Assembly: GCF_025165795.1 (NCBI RefSeq)
Contig: NZ_JAJAGO010000012.1
Span: 186,001 to 250,000 of the forward strand
DNA: 64,000 bases
From: Streptomyces gossypii
GTDB taxonomy: Bacteria > Actinomycetota > Actinomycetes > Streptomycetales > Streptomycetaceae
Reading direction: 5' to 3'
Below the pieces are notes generated by a model. The model was not told the origin of the DNA, did not search any database, and saw only the letters and a program-made list of their open reading frames with translations. Every line of letters starts with the position of its first letter. Positions within the stretch are counted from its first letter, which is position 1. Below are positions 8,643 through 17,334 of the stretch, in pieces. A program made the translations under genes and the position numbers.

Positions 8643-9173
8643 GTGACAGACAGTACGGAGATCGAGGTCAGGGCTGCCCGGGAGGGCGATCTCGAAGAGC
8701 TGACCAGCATCTACAACCACTTCGTCCGCGAGACGCCCGCCACTTTCGACATCGAGCCCTTCACTCCGGAAGAGCGCCGCCCTTGGCTGCTCTCCCACCA
8801 TGAGGACGGCCCGCACCGTCTCTTGGTTGCGTCGGCCACCGGGAAGGGCGCCACCCCGGGCGGCCGCGTGCTCGGCTACGCGCACAGCAGCCGCTTCCGG
8901 CCGAAGGCCGCGTACGACACCTCGGTGGAGTGCACCGTGTACGCCGCCCCCCACGCGGGCGGGCGCGGGATAGGCACGCTCCTCTACAAGCATCTCTTCG
9001 AGATTCTCGACGGCCAGGATCTGCACCGGGCCTACGCCGGTATCACCGTCCCGAACGAGGCGTCCGTCCGCCTCCACCGCCGCTTCGGGTTCGAGCTGTG
9101 CGGTACCTACGGGCAGGCGGGCCGCAAGTTCGGCCGCTACTACGACGTACAACGCTTCGAGAAGGCGCTGTAG
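8643..9173 (+). CDS. GNAT acetyltransferase, phosphinothricin-acetyltransferase-like
   Basis: 176-residue cytosolic GNAT enzyme that would transfer acetyl from acetyl-CoA to an amine. Seen: RAAREGDLEELTSIYNHFV at the N-terminus, VECTVYAAPHAGGRGIGTLLY containing the acetyl-CoA loop (GGRGIG), and PNEASVRLHRRFGFE with the late GNAT helix. This layout is that of the bar/pat branch. GTG at 8643 is chosen because GGGGGGAAG precedes it. It is divergent from hrdD with about 170 bp between. Native substrate unknown; resistance to phosphinothricin is not implied. Confidence 0.82.
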   Translation: MTDSTEIEVRAAREGDLEELTSIYNHFVRETPATFDIEPFTPEERRPWLLSHHEDGPHRLLVASATGKGATPGGRVLGYAHSSRFRPKAAYDTSVECTVYAAPHAGGRGIGTLLYKHLFEILDGQDLHRAYAGITVPNEASVRLHRRFGFELCGTYGQAGRKFGRYYDVQRFEKAL

Positions 9174-9276
9174 TCCTGCCGCACGGGAGTCCTGGCGCAC
9201 AGGCTCGTCCCCGACTCGTTCCCGACTCGTTCCCGACTCCGGGGAAAGTGACGCAGGTTACAGAACTCAACGAAAT

Positions 9277-9339
9277 ATCCGGGGACTGCGTCCACGTTTA
9301 CAAGAGCGTCCAGACGATCCGGGGAGCAAGTCCCCGGAT
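9277..9339 (+). promoter_or_regulatory. repeated ATCCGGGGA motif with perfect palindrome upstream of TetR gene
   Basis: ATCCGGGGA occurs at 9277-9285 and at 9317-9325. The second copy pairs with TCCCCGGAT at 9331-9339 around a five-base loop. The palindrome lies about 45 bp before the TetR start and could be its operator. It could also act as the terminator of the acetyltransferase gene, which ends 144 bp upstream; the third, unpaired copy favours an operator. Confidence 0.45.
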
Positions 9340-9384
9340 ACCGAGTCCCGCATAGCGAGTCGTACCGAAGGGAGCGTGGCAGCC

Positions 9385-10047
9385 ATGGCCGCAGCAGTCA
9401 GCACCCGGACCGGCGGACCCCGGCTGCGCGCGGACGCCGTCCGCAACCGTGAGCGGATCATGCAGGCCGCCGGGGAGGCGTTCGTCCAGTTCGGCCCCGA
9501 CGTCCCGCTGGACGAGATCGCTCGGGACGCGGGGGTCGGAAACGCCACGCTCTACCGGCACTTCCCGGATCGCGAGTCGCTTGTCAAGCAGGTCGTCCTG
9601 ACTCTGATGGACCAGATCTCCGAGCGGGCGGAGGCCGCGCACAACGAAGTGCCGGACGCCTTCGACGCGCTGTGCCGTTTCGTCTTCGAGGCAGCGGAGC
9701 AGCGGGTCGGCGCACTCTGCCCGGTCCTGACCAAGCACGTGGATCAGAGCGACCCTGAGATCCTCGCGGCACGAAATCGACTGGAAACCGTGGCCACGAA
9801 CCTGATGAACTGGGCCCGGCGTTCCGGCCAGTTGCGGGAGGACGTCGGCTTCGGCGACGTCATCGTCGCGCTCACCCAGCTGGCCCGCCCCTTGCCGGGC
9901 ACCGGCTGCGCGGAGATCCGGCGCTTCACCCACCGGCACCTGCAGATCTTCCTCGACGGGCTGCGTGCCCCGAGCAGATCGCAGCTCACCGGGAGCGCGG
10001 CCACATTCAACGACCTGAGGAGCACTGTGCCCGCCCATCGCGTGTGA
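9385..10047 (+). CDS. TetR family transcriptional regulator
   Basis: About 220 residues. The TetR_N helix-turn-helix is at about residues 15-60 (RERIMQAAGEAFVQFG, LDEIARDAGVGNATLYRHFPDRE), followed by an all-helical ligand domain. ATG at 9385 is preferred: AAGGGAG ends 10 bases before it, while the GTG at 9376 is too close. It precedes an EmrB-type efflux gene in the same direction by about 250 bp, so it probably controls drug efflux and itself. In S. coelicolor a TetR gene near hrdD is also present (recollection). Inducer unknown. Confidence 0.88.
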   Translation: MAAAVSTRTGGPRLRADAVRNRERIMQAAGEAFVQFGPDVPLDEIARDAGVGNATLYRHFPDRESLVKQVVLTLMDQISERAEAAHNEVPDAFDALCRFVFEAAEQRVGALCPVLTKHVDQSDPEILAARNRLETVATNLMNWARRSGQLREDVGFGDVIVALTQLARPLPGTGCAEIRRFTHRHLQIFLDGLRAPSRSQLTGSAATFNDLRSTVPAHRV

Positions 10048-10298
10048 CGCACATCGCGTCAGCGACCAGCGCCCCTGAGACGGCCCGTCCGATGAGTTTC
10101 ACCGGTGGGGCGAGTCCGTAACGCCAGGAAGCGCGTCAAGCCACCACACCACTGTCCGCTTCCGCGCCCCGCGCACCTTGCAAGTTCCGTCGGCCACTCC
10201 TGCACCTCCAGTCACTCCAGAACTTTTTTGTCACGACTGTCCCTCGTGGCACTTCCGTCACCGTTTTTCACATTTCGCACCGTGAGGTTGCTAGACCC

Positions 10299-11825
10299 AT
10301 GCCAGATTCCGTCAGCAAAGTCGACCCCAGGCGCTGGAAAGCGCTCGCCTTCATCGCGATAGCCCAGCTGATGGTCGTACTCGACGCGACCATCGTGAAC
10401 ATCGCCCTTCCCTCCGCCCAGGCCGATCTGGGCATCTCCGACGGCAACCGGCAGTGGGTCATCACCGCCTATGCCCTCGCCTTCGGCGGACTCCTGCTCT
10501 TCGGCGGCCGGATCGCCGACCTGTGGGGCCGTAAGAAGACCTTCATCACCGGCCTTGCCGGCTTCGCCGCCGCCTCCGCGCTCGGCGGTGCCGCGACCGA
10601 ACCGTGGATGATGTTCGGCGCCCGTGGCCTCCAGGGTGTCTTCGGCGCCCTGCTCGCGCCCGCCGCGCTCTCGCTGCTCGCCGTGATGTTCACGGAGCCC
10701 AAAGAGCGCGCCAAGGCGTTCGGCATCTACGGCGCCATCGCGGGTGGTGGCGGTGCTGTCGGCCTGATTCTCGGTGGTGTGCTGACCGAGTACCTGGACT
10801 GGCGCTGGACGTTCTTCGTCAACATCCCCTTCGCCATCGCCGCCGCCATCGGTGCGATCGCTCTCATCCGCGAGCCGTCCGAGGCCCGTAACCGCTCCGC
10901 GCTCGACATCCCGGGCGTGATCCTTTCCACCCTGGGCCTGGTGTCGCTGGTCTACGGCTTCACCCGCGCCGAGGCCGAGGGCTGGTCCAACGGCGGCACC
11001 ATCGGCTTCCTCATCGCCTCCGTCGTGCTGCTGGCCGCCTTCGTCGTCGTCGAGTCGAAGGTCCGGGCGCCGCTGCTGCCGCTGCGCGTGCTGACCGACC
11101 GCACCCGCGGCGGCATCTACCTCTCGCTCGGTCTGGCCATCATCTCGATGTTCGGGCTGTTCCTGTTCCTGACCTACTACCTTCAGATCGTGCAGGACTA
11201 CTCGCCGGTCAAGACCGGTGTGGCCTTCCTGCCGATGATGACGGGCATGATCGTCGGCTCGACGCAGATCGGTGCCCGGCTGATGACCCGGGTCCCGGCC
11301 CAGCGGCTGATGGGCCCCGGCTTCCTGGTGGCGGCGGTAGGCATGCTGCTGCTGACCCAGCTGGAGACGGACAGCTCGTACACCACGCTGATCCTGCCCG
11401 CCCAGCTGCTGCTCGGCCTGGGTATGGGTACGTCCTTCATGCCGGCCATGTCGCTGGCGACGCAGGGCGTCCGGCCGCAGGACTCGGGTGTCGCCTCCGC
11501 GATGGTCAACACCTCTCAGCAGGTCGGCGGCGCCGTCGGCACCGCGCTGCTGAACACCATCGCCGCCAGCGCCACCACGGCGTACGTCGCGGACCACGCC
11601 GCAGGCGCGGGTGGCTCGGCGACAGCCCAGAAGATGGTCGAACTCCAGGCCATGGTCGAGGGCTACACGACCGCGATCTGGTGGGCCGTCGGCATCCTGC
11701 TGGTCGCCTCGCTGATCGCCTTCACCCTTATCCGCGGCGGCGGCCGGAGCAGCGTTCCGGCCGGGGCCGGCGGCGCCGACGGTGAGGAGAAGCAGGACGA
11801 GCCGGTCCTGGTGGCCATGCACTGA
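10299..11825 (+). CDS. MFS drug:H+ antiporter, DHA2 (EmrB/QacA) family
   Basis: 508-residue inner-membrane exporter with 14 predicted helices. N-terminal helix contains MVVLDATIVNIALP, the DHA2 motif D1. Motif A is GGRIADLWGRKKTF, after helix 2. Motif C-like glycine-rich sequence GAIAGGGGAVGLILGG is in helix 5. The basic Lys/Arg N-terminus and soluble C-terminal tail are cytoplasmic. The TetR gene immediately upstream is the likely repressor. Two strong hairpins after the stop end the transcript. Substrate cannot be read from the sequence. Confidence 0.88.
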   Translation: MPDSVSKVDPRRWKALAFIAIAQLMVVLDATIVNIALPSAQADLGISDGNRQWVITAYALAFGGLLLFGGRIADLWGRKKTFITGLAGFAAASALGGAATEPWMMFGARGLQGVFGALLAPAALSLLAVMFTEPKERAKAFGIYGAIAGGGGAVGLILGGVLTEYLDWRWTFFVNIPFAIAAAIGAIALIREPSEARNRSALDIPGVILSTLGLVSLVYGFTRAEAEGWSNGGTIGFLIASVVLLAAFVVVESKVRAPLLPLRVLTDRTRGGIYLSLGLAIISMFGLFLFLTYYLQIVQDYSPVKTGVAFLPMMTGMIVGSTQIGARLMTRVPAQRLMGPGFLVAAVGMLLLTQLETDSSYTTLILPAQLLLGLGMGTSFMPAMSLATQGVRPQDSGVASAMVNTSQQVGGAVGTALLNTIAASATTAYVADHAAGAGGSATAQKMVELQAMVEGYTTAIWWAVGILLVASLIAFTLIRGGGRSSVPAGAGGADGEEKQDEPVLVAMH

Positions 11826-11832
11826 GCGCCCT

Positions 11833-11869
11833 CGTACGCGTGACCGGCGCCCATCCGGTCACGCGTACG
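11833..11869 (+). terminator. strong hairpin terminator after the MFS gene
   Basis: Perfect 15-bp stem (CGTACGCGTGACCGG at 11833-11847, complement at 11855-11869) with a seven-base loop, eight bases after the MFS stop. No T-run, as is common in Streptomyces. Confidence 0.75.
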
Positions 11870-11938
11870 CCCCGGCGCCACGGCATGGCTTCACGGCATG
11901 CTTCACGGTGCGGCCGCCTCGCGGCACGCGCCACGCAC

Positions 11939-11969
11939 GAGCCCGTCACTTCACGGAGGTGACGGGCTC
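11939..11969. terminator. second hairpin, probable terminator
   Basis: Perfect 11-bp stem GAGCCCGTCAC / GTGACGGGCTC with a nine-base loop. It lies in the 443-bp gap 11826-12268 between the MFS gene and the flavoprotein gene. The rest of that gap holds a 20-bp direct duplication (12046-12065 and 12066-12085) and no convincing gene. Confidence 0.6.
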
Positions 11970-12045
11970 GCGCGTGTCCGCTGCCGGTTCCCGCCCCGCA
12001 GCTCTCACGTGCTCGGAGGGCCGTCCCGACCGGCCCCGGCCCCAT

Positions 12046-12085
12046 CGGCCCGCCCGCACACCGAGCGGCCCGCCCGCACACCGAG
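12046..12085. repeat. 20-bp tandem duplication
   Basis: A 20-base unit rich in C and G (begins CGGCCCGCCC, ends CACCGAG) is repeated exactly once, head to tail, in noncoding DNA. Confidence 0.8.
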
Positions 12086-12268
12086 GGAAACGGACAGCCA
12101 CCACCCCCATGAACACCGCCACCCCCACCACCTCCGTCGGACTCGCGGTCATCCGCAGGCCGAACGCCTGGTGCGGATCGCCGCGGCGCTCAAGGCGGGG
12201 GGCCTGGCGCAGAGCCTAGGGTGAGACGGGAGCTCAGGGCGGGCGCGGAGAACCGAGGGGAGCAAGTG

Positions 12269-13714
12269 ATGGCGACAGCGCGGCGGATGGTGGTCATCGG
12301 AGGTGACGCGGCGGGTATGTCCGCCGCGTCACAGGCGCGCAGGCTCCGTACGCCCGACGAGCTGGAGATCATCGCGTTCGAGCGCAGCGGCTTCACCTCG
12401 TATTCGGCCTGCGGGATCCCGTACTGGATCGGCGGCACGGTGGGGAGCCGGGACGAGCTGATCGCCCGTACGCCCGAGGAGCACCGGCGGCGCGGCATCG
12501 ACCTGCGGCTGCACACCGAGGTCACCGAGATCGACCTGCCCGGTCAGCGGGTCCGCACCCGCACCGTCGCCGACGGCGCCGCTGCCGGCGGCTCCGCCGG
12601 TGCCGAGGACTGGACCGGCTTCGACCAGCTGGTGATCGCGACGGGTGCGCGCCCCGTACGCCCCGCGCTGCCGGGCATCGACGCCCCGGGCGTGCACGGC
12701 GTGCAGACCCTCGACGACGGCCAGGCGCTGCTGGCCACGCTGGAGCGCAACGAGCCCGGCATCGGGCCGGGCGGCGCACCCGGCTCGAAGCGCGGACGCC
12801 GCGCCGTCGTGGTCGGCGCGGGCTATATCGGTGTCGAGATGTCCGAGGCCCTGGCCCGCCGCGGCTACGCCGTGACCGTACTCAACCGCGGCGAGCAGCC
12901 GATGGCGACGCTCGACCCCGACATGGGCGCGCTCGTACGGGAGGCGATGGGCGGCATCGGCATCCACGTCGTCACCGGCACGGAGGTGACCGGCATCCGC
13001 ACCGACCTGCACGGACGGGCCTGTGCCGTGCTCACCGACGACGCCGCGTACCCGGCCGACGTGGTGGTCCTCGGCATCGGCGTACGCCCGCAGACCGACC
13101 TGGCGCGCGCGGCGGGCCTGCCGCTGGGCCCGTACGGCGGGCTGCTGACCGACGCCTCACTGCGCGTGCGCGGGCAGCGGAACATCTGGGCGGGAGGGGA
13201 CTGTGTCGAGGTGCAGGACCTCGTCGCGGGCGGCACCCGGCACCTGCCGCTGGGCACCCATGCCAACAAGCACGGCCAGATCATCGGCACCAACGCGGGC
13301 GGCGGCTACGCCACCTTCCCCGGCGTCGTCGGGACGGCGGTCAGCAAGGTGTGCGATCTGGAGATCGCGCGCACCGGCCTGCTGGAACGCCAGGCAAGCG
13401 CCGCCGGACTGCGGTTCGTGACCGCGGCCATCGAGTCGACGAGCCGGGCGGGCTACTACCCCGGGGCCGCGCCGATGACGGTCAAGATGCTGGCGGAGCT
13501 GCGTACCGGGCGGCTGCTGGGCGTGCAGATCGTCGGCCGGGAGGGTGCGGGCAAGCGGGTGGACGTCGCGGCGGTCGCCCTGACCGCGGGCATGACGGCC
13601 GAGCAGATGACGGCGCTGGATCTGGGCTACGCTCCGCCCTTCTCCCCGGTCTGGGATCCGGTCCTGATCGCCGCCCGCAAGACGGTGGCTGCCCTGCGCG
13701 CACACCCGGCCTGA
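12269..13714 (+). CDS. FAD-dependent pyridine nucleotide-disulfide oxidoreductase (CoA-disulfide reductase/NADH oxidase-like)
   Basis: 481 residues. The N-terminal FAD site is VVIGGDAAGMSAASQ (residues 8-22). The single-cysteine active site SYSACGIPYW has Cys48, as in CoA-disulfide reductases and NADH oxidases (Nox). A second nucleotide fold is VVVGAGYIGVEMSEAL for NAD(P)H. The C-terminal dimerisation domain begins around residue 345. ATG 12269 has GAGGGGAG six bases upstream. Likely role is thiol/redox homeostasis, reducing a CoA or persulfide disulfide, or oxygen; these cannot be told apart from sequence alone. Confidence 0.83.
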   Translation: MATARRMVVIGGDAAGMSAASQARRLRTPDELEIIAFERSGFTSYSACGIPYWIGGTVGSRDELIARTPEEHRRRGIDLRLHTEVTEIDLPGQRVRTRTVADGAAAGGSAGAEDWTGFDQLVIATGARPVRPALPGIDAPGVHGVQTLDDGQALLATLERNEPGIGPGGAPGSKRGRRAVVVGAGYIGVEMSEALARRGYAVTVLNRGEQPMATLDPDMGALVREAMGGIGIHVVTGTEVTGIRTDLHGRACAVLTDDAAYPADVVVLGIGVRPQTDLARAAGLPLGPYGGLLTDASLRVRGQRNIWAGGDCVEVQDLVAGGTRHLPLGTHANKHGQIIGTNAGGGYATFPGVVGTAVSKVCDLEIARTGLLERQASAAGLRFVTAAIESTSRAGYYPGAAPMTVKMLAELRTGRLLGVQIVGREGAGKRVDVAAVALTAGMTAEQMTALDLGYAPPFSPVWDPVLIAARKTVAALRAHPA

Positions 13715-13826
13715 CCGGCACCTGTCCGCTGCCCGGTCACCCCCTGGTCACCGCTTGGCGACCCGGTACGCGCAGGGGCGGCGTAATTCCCTTCGGCTGG
13801 TGCCCCTGGCCTTCTAGAATTCGGCT

Positions 13827-14225
13827 ATGGCTCCCGACGAAGCACCGACGAGCGTACGGGTCGACAGCTGGCTCTGGTCCGTGCGGCTCACCAAGACGCG
13901 GTCCATGGCTGCCGCGGCCTGCCGCGCGGGGCATGTGCGGGTCAACGGCGACCGCGCCAAGCCCGCCCAGACCGTGCGCGACGGTGACGAGATCCGACTG
14001 CGGCACGCCGGGCGGGAGCGGATCGTGATCGTTTCCCGGCTCGTACGGAAGCGGGTCGGCGCCGCGATCGCCGCGGAGTGCCTGATCGACAAGAGCCCGC
14101 CGCCGCCCACGCCCGAGACAGCCCCGATGGTCCTGGTCCGGGACCGGGGCACGGGGCGGCCGACGAAGCGCGACCGCCGCGAGCTCGACCGTCTGCGCGA
14201 GCTGGGACGGCCGGACGAGCCGTGA
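13827..14225 (+). CDS. S4-domain RNA-binding protein (Hsp15-like)
   Basis: 132 residues. The S4 alpha-L RNA-binding fold covers about residues 10-70 (VRVDSWLWSVRLTKTRSMAA, CRAGHVRVNGDRAKPAQTV, GDEIRL). The basic C-terminal region ends with a charged RDRRELDRLRELGR helix, as in HslR/Hsp15. Hsp15 binds stalled 50S subunits carrying peptidyl-tRNA; that role is inferred by homology. It is convergent with the methyltransferase gene, with 12 bp between the stops. Confidence 0.85.
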   Translation: MAPDEAPTSVRVDSWLWSVRLTKTRSMAAAACRAGHVRVNGDRAKPAQTVRDGDEIRLRHAGRERIVIVSRLVRKRVGAAIAAECLIDKSPPPPTPETAPMVLVRDRGTGRPTKRDRRELDRLRELGRPDEP

Positions 14226-14237
14226 CACCCGCGCGGG

Positions 14238-15101
14238 TCAGGATCGGGTGGCGCCGCCCACCAGCGTGGAGACCCTGATCTGCTCCGTGAAGCTCCCCTG
14301 CGGCGGGAGCGCGCGCCGCACCCGTGCGGCGAACTCCGGCCGCTCCTGGGGCCCTGGCAGGTCTGCGGCGGGCAACGCGGAGTAGACGCCGCCGACCAGC
14401 TGTTCCAAGCTCAGCTCGTCGCGGTACTCGACGACGCTCTCGCGTACGCGCTGATATCCGGCGGCCCGCAGCGCGCCCGCGTAGAGCGTCCGGTCCTCTG
14501 CGCCGGTGCCGCAGGACGCCCGCAGTTCGGTGCCGAAGTAGTCCTCCAGGAAACCGCACAGCGCGCGCGACCACGCGCTGTCCTGCTGCCACAGGGGCGC
14601 TCCGTTGGCGATGACGGCGACGCCGCCGCCCGCGCGGCACAGCGGCAGCAGCTCCTGGAAGAGCCGCTCGTGGTCCATCCAGTGCAGCGCCTGCCCGATC
14701 ACGGTCATCGCCAGCGGCCCAGGACCAGGCCCCGGTCCAGGCCCAGGCCCAGGCCCAGGAGGCTGCCCCAGCAGGGTGCCCAGCGCCGGGACGTCGCCGT
14801 CGCCGCCGAGCACCCAGACCGCGTTCCGTACGCCGTGTGCGCGGGCCGCCTCAGCAGCGAGCCGGAGCATGTCCGGCTCGGGGTCCATGCCCACGACGGA
14901 GCCGACCCGGGCGGACAGCGGCACGGCGAGCTGTCCCGTACCGCAGCCGAGATCGAGCACCGTGTCCGTAGCGCCGAGGCCGAACTCCGACTGGAGCGCG
15001 TCCAGTACGGCGGCGGGGTAGCCCCGCCTGAACTCCGCGTAGTACGAAGCGACTTCACCGCCGAAGCCCAGTCCTGCGCCGCTACTCCCGCCTGTGTTCA
15101 T
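14238..15101 (-). CDS. class I SAM-dependent methyltransferase with Gly-Pro repeat
   Basis: 287 residues, Methyltransf_11/25-type Rossmann fold. The SAM-binding motif is TVLDLGCGTGQLAVPL (about residues 46-61), with acidic motif II at VVGMDPEPDML. The target is not predictable. Oddity: between the SAM domain halves lies an uninterrupted Gly-Pro dipeptide run of about 16 residues (near 118-133), encoded by a GGCCCA/GGACCA-type hexamer repeat at about 14716-14760. It sits just before the AMTVIGQALHWMD segment and probably extends a surface loop. Confidence 0.8.
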   Translation of the reverse strand: MNTGGSSGAGLGFGGEVASYYAEFRRGYPAAVLDALQSEFGLGATDTVLDLGCGTGQLAVPLSARVGSVVGMDPEPDMLRLAAEAARAHGVRNAVWVLGGDGDVPALGTLLGQPPGPGPGPGPGPGPGPLAMTVIGQALHWMDHERLFQELLPLCRAGGGVAVIANGAPLWQQDSAWSRALCGFLEDYFGTELRASCGTGAEDRTLYAGALRAAGYQRVRESVVEYRDELSLEQLVGGVYSALPAADLPGPQERPEFAARVRRALPPQGSFTEQIRVSTLVGGATRS

Positions 15102-15369
15102 ACCGCCACCCTGCCGCACGGCCACGGCCGGTGCGGCGGAGATCGCTATCGGCTGAAGCGGCGGCCCGTCTCCGCCCGTCCCGCGCCCGTTCTGCCCGAC
15201 CCGCCCCTCCAGCCACCACTGGACTGGACCACTAAAGTCCCGCGCGGCATCTGGCCCATCCCCCGCCACGCTGCGAAGATGTGGCCTTCCCGTCTCCGAA
15301 ACTCCCCACAGGCAGCGCCCGTACCGGCCGTCCTGGCCATCGCCCATGTGACATGTGAGGTGCGTTCCG

Positions 15370-17196
15370 ATGCAGCAGCCCACGCGCAGACAGGCCCTGA
15401 CCGGCGCCGCCGGTGCCGCGGCCGGTCTCGGCATCGCCGGGGCGGTCGGCAGCGCCGCCGCGACCGGCTCCGGCGGCGCGGACGGCCCGTACGGCTCAGG
15501 CGGCAGCGCCGAATCCGTACGCCGCAAGGTGAGCGGCCTCCTGCGCCGGATGTCGCTGGAGGAGAAGCTCGGCCAGTTGTTCGTCGTCGAGGTCTACGGC
15601 CAGGGTGCCCGCGCCGCCCATGCGAAGAACCGCGAGCTCTACGGCGTGGACACGCCCGCTGAGATCCTCGCCAAGTACCGGCCGGGCGGGGTGATCTACT
15701 TCGACGCCCGCCGTGGCCCGGACAATGTCAGCGCCCCCAGGCAGGCGGCCCGCCTCTCCAACGGGCTCCAGCGCGAGAGCCGGATCCCGCTGGTCATCTC
15801 CACCGACCAGGAGGGCGGCAGCGTCGTCTACCGCCTCACCGAGCCCGCCACCGCGCTCCCCGGCAACATGGCGCTGGCGGCGTCCCGTTCGACCCGCGAC
15901 GTCCACGACGCCGCGCGGATCATCGGCACCGAGCTGGCCGCCGTCGGCATCAACCAGAACTACGCGCCGGTCGCGGACGTCAACATCAATCCGGCGAACC
16001 CGGTGATCGGCATCCGCTCCTTCAGCTCGGATCCGGACCTCGTCTCCGACCTGGTCTCCTCCGCCGTACGCGGCTACCACCGGGGCCAGGTGGCCAGCGC
16101 CGCCAAGCACTTCCCCGGCCACGGCGACACGGACACCGACTCGCACTACGGTCTGCCCGTCATCAAGCACACCCGCGCGGAGCTGGACCGGATCGACCTG
16201 CCGCCCTTCCGCGCCGCCATCCGGCGCGGTGTCGACACCGTCATGACGGCGCACATCGTCGTCCCCGCGCTGGACCCGACCGAGGTCCCGGCCACCATGT
16301 CGCATCCGATCGTCACCGGGCTGCTCCGCCAAGAGCTGGGTTTCGACGGACTCATCGTCACCGACGCGCTCGACATGCAGGGCGCCGCAGGGGAATTCCC
16401 GCCCGACGTCGCCCCGGTCCGTGCGCTGGAGGCGGGCTGCGACCAGCTCGTGCTGGCGCCCGAGATGGACGTCGCGTTCGCGGCGGTGCTCGCGGCCGTA
16501 CGGTCCGGCCGCATCACGGAGGACCGGATCGACGAATCGGTGGGCCGGGTGCTGACGCACAAGGTGCGCCGCGGCCTGTTCCCGTTCCCGTACGTGAGCG
16601 AGGCACGCGCCGAGCGGACGCTCGGCAAGCGCAGCCACCTGTCGGACGCGCGTCAGATCACCGACCGCACGATCACCCTCGTCAAGAACGACGGTGTGCT
16701 GCCGCTGGCGGCCTCGGAAAGCCGGTCCGTGCTGGTCACCGGCTGGGGTGCGACGACGACCCGCGCCCTGGCCGAGGCGATCGGAGCACGGGCCGGGCAG
16801 AGCGCCGAGGCGCTGGAGACCGGGACCGCGCCCACCCGGGCCAGGATCGACGCGGTGGTGGCGGCGGCCGGGGGCAAGGACCTCGTCCTGGTCTCGGCGA
16901 ACGCCGCGGCGGCCGGGAAGGAGGACGGCGTCGCCCAGGCGGCGCTGGTCGAAGCGCTGCTGGCGACGGGCGTGCCGGTGGTCGTCGCTGCGGTGCGGAA
17001 CCCGTACGACATCCGCCGGTTCACGGACGTACCGGCCTATCTGGCCAGCTACTCCTACGGTGCGCCCTCGCTGGACGCGCTCGTCCGCGCGCTCTACGGC
17101 GAGCTGGAGCCGAGCGGCAGGCTGCCGGTGGCCATCCCCGCCCTGGACGACCCGGAGGAGACCCTCTACCGCTTCGGGCACGGGCTGAGGTACTGA
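15370..17196 (+). CDS. exported glycoside hydrolase family 3 protein (beta-N-acetylglucosaminidase-like)
   Basis: 608 residues. The N-terminus PTRRQALTGAAG plus a hydrophobic Ala/Gly stretch resembles a Tat signal (RRxxL). The GH3 N-terminal TIM barrel spans about residues 50-390. The NagZ-type motif KHFPGHGDTDTDSH starts at K246, with its His acting as general acid/base. LIVTDALDMQGA carries Asp332, the nucleophile. A GH3 C-terminal domain follows to about residue 600. It probably removes N-acetylglucosamine or related sugars from wall or chitin fragments outside the cell; exact specificity is inferred. AGGTG about eight bases before ATG 15370 supports the start over GTG 15355. Confidence 0.88.
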   Translation: MQQPTRRQALTGAAGAAAGLGIAGAVGSAAATGSGGADGPYGSGGSAESVRRKVSGLLRRMSLEEKLGQLFVVEVYGQGARAAHAKNRELYGVDTPAEILAKYRPGGVIYFDARRGPDNVSAPRQAARLSNGLQRESRIPLVISTDQEGGSVVYRLTEPATALPGNMALAASRSTRDVHDAARIIGTELAAVGINQNYAPVADVNINPANPVIGIRSFSSDPDLVSDLVSSAVRGYHRGQVASAAKHFPGHGDTDTDSHYGLPVIKHTRAELDRIDLPPFRAAIRRGVDTVMTAHIVVPALDPTEVPATMSHPIVTGLLRQELGFDGLIVTDALDMQGAAGEFPPDVAPVRALEAGCDQLVLAPEMDVAFAAVLAAVRSGRITEDRIDESVGRVLTHKVRRGLFPFPYVSEARAERTLGKRSHLSDARQITDRTITLVKNDGVLPLAASESRSVLVTGWGATTTRALAEAIGARAGQSAEALETGTAPTRARIDAVVAAAGGKDLVLVSANAAAAGKEDGVAQAALVEALLATGVPVVVAAVRNPYDIRRFTDVPAYLASYSYGAPSLDALVRALYGELEPSGRLPVAIPALDDPEETLYRFGHGLRY

Positions 17197-17240
17197 GCTG
17201 AGGTACTGAGCTGAGGTTCTGGGCTGGGTTGAGGCGCTGA

Positions 17241-17289
17241 GGACCTCGCCGACGGCGCAGCCACGGAGGCTGCGCCGTCGGCGAGGTCC
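17241..17289. terminator. bidirectional terminator, perfect 22-bp stem
   Basis: Arms at 17241-17262 and 17268-17289 are perfect complements around a five-base loop (ACGGA). The hairpin lies between the convergent GH3 and aldehyde dehydrogenase genes, so it can stop both transcripts. Confidence 0.85.
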
Positions 17290-17334
17290 GGCCTCCGGCC
17301 CGGCCTGGTCCAGCCGGGCCCGTCCGCCCAGGCG

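Noticed and set aside
7452..9200. Minus-strand frame continuing 5' of hrdD for another 240 residues
   Set aside because: The upstream part is antisense to the acetyltransferase gene. HrdD homology starts exactly at MATRAVARR with ATG 8471.
12109..12234. Short ORF starting MNTATPTTSVGLAV before the flavoprotein gene
   Set aside because: Weak start signals. A segment reading RLVRIAAALKAGGLAQSLG lies in another frame, but I could not tie either to a family. Left as possible noise.
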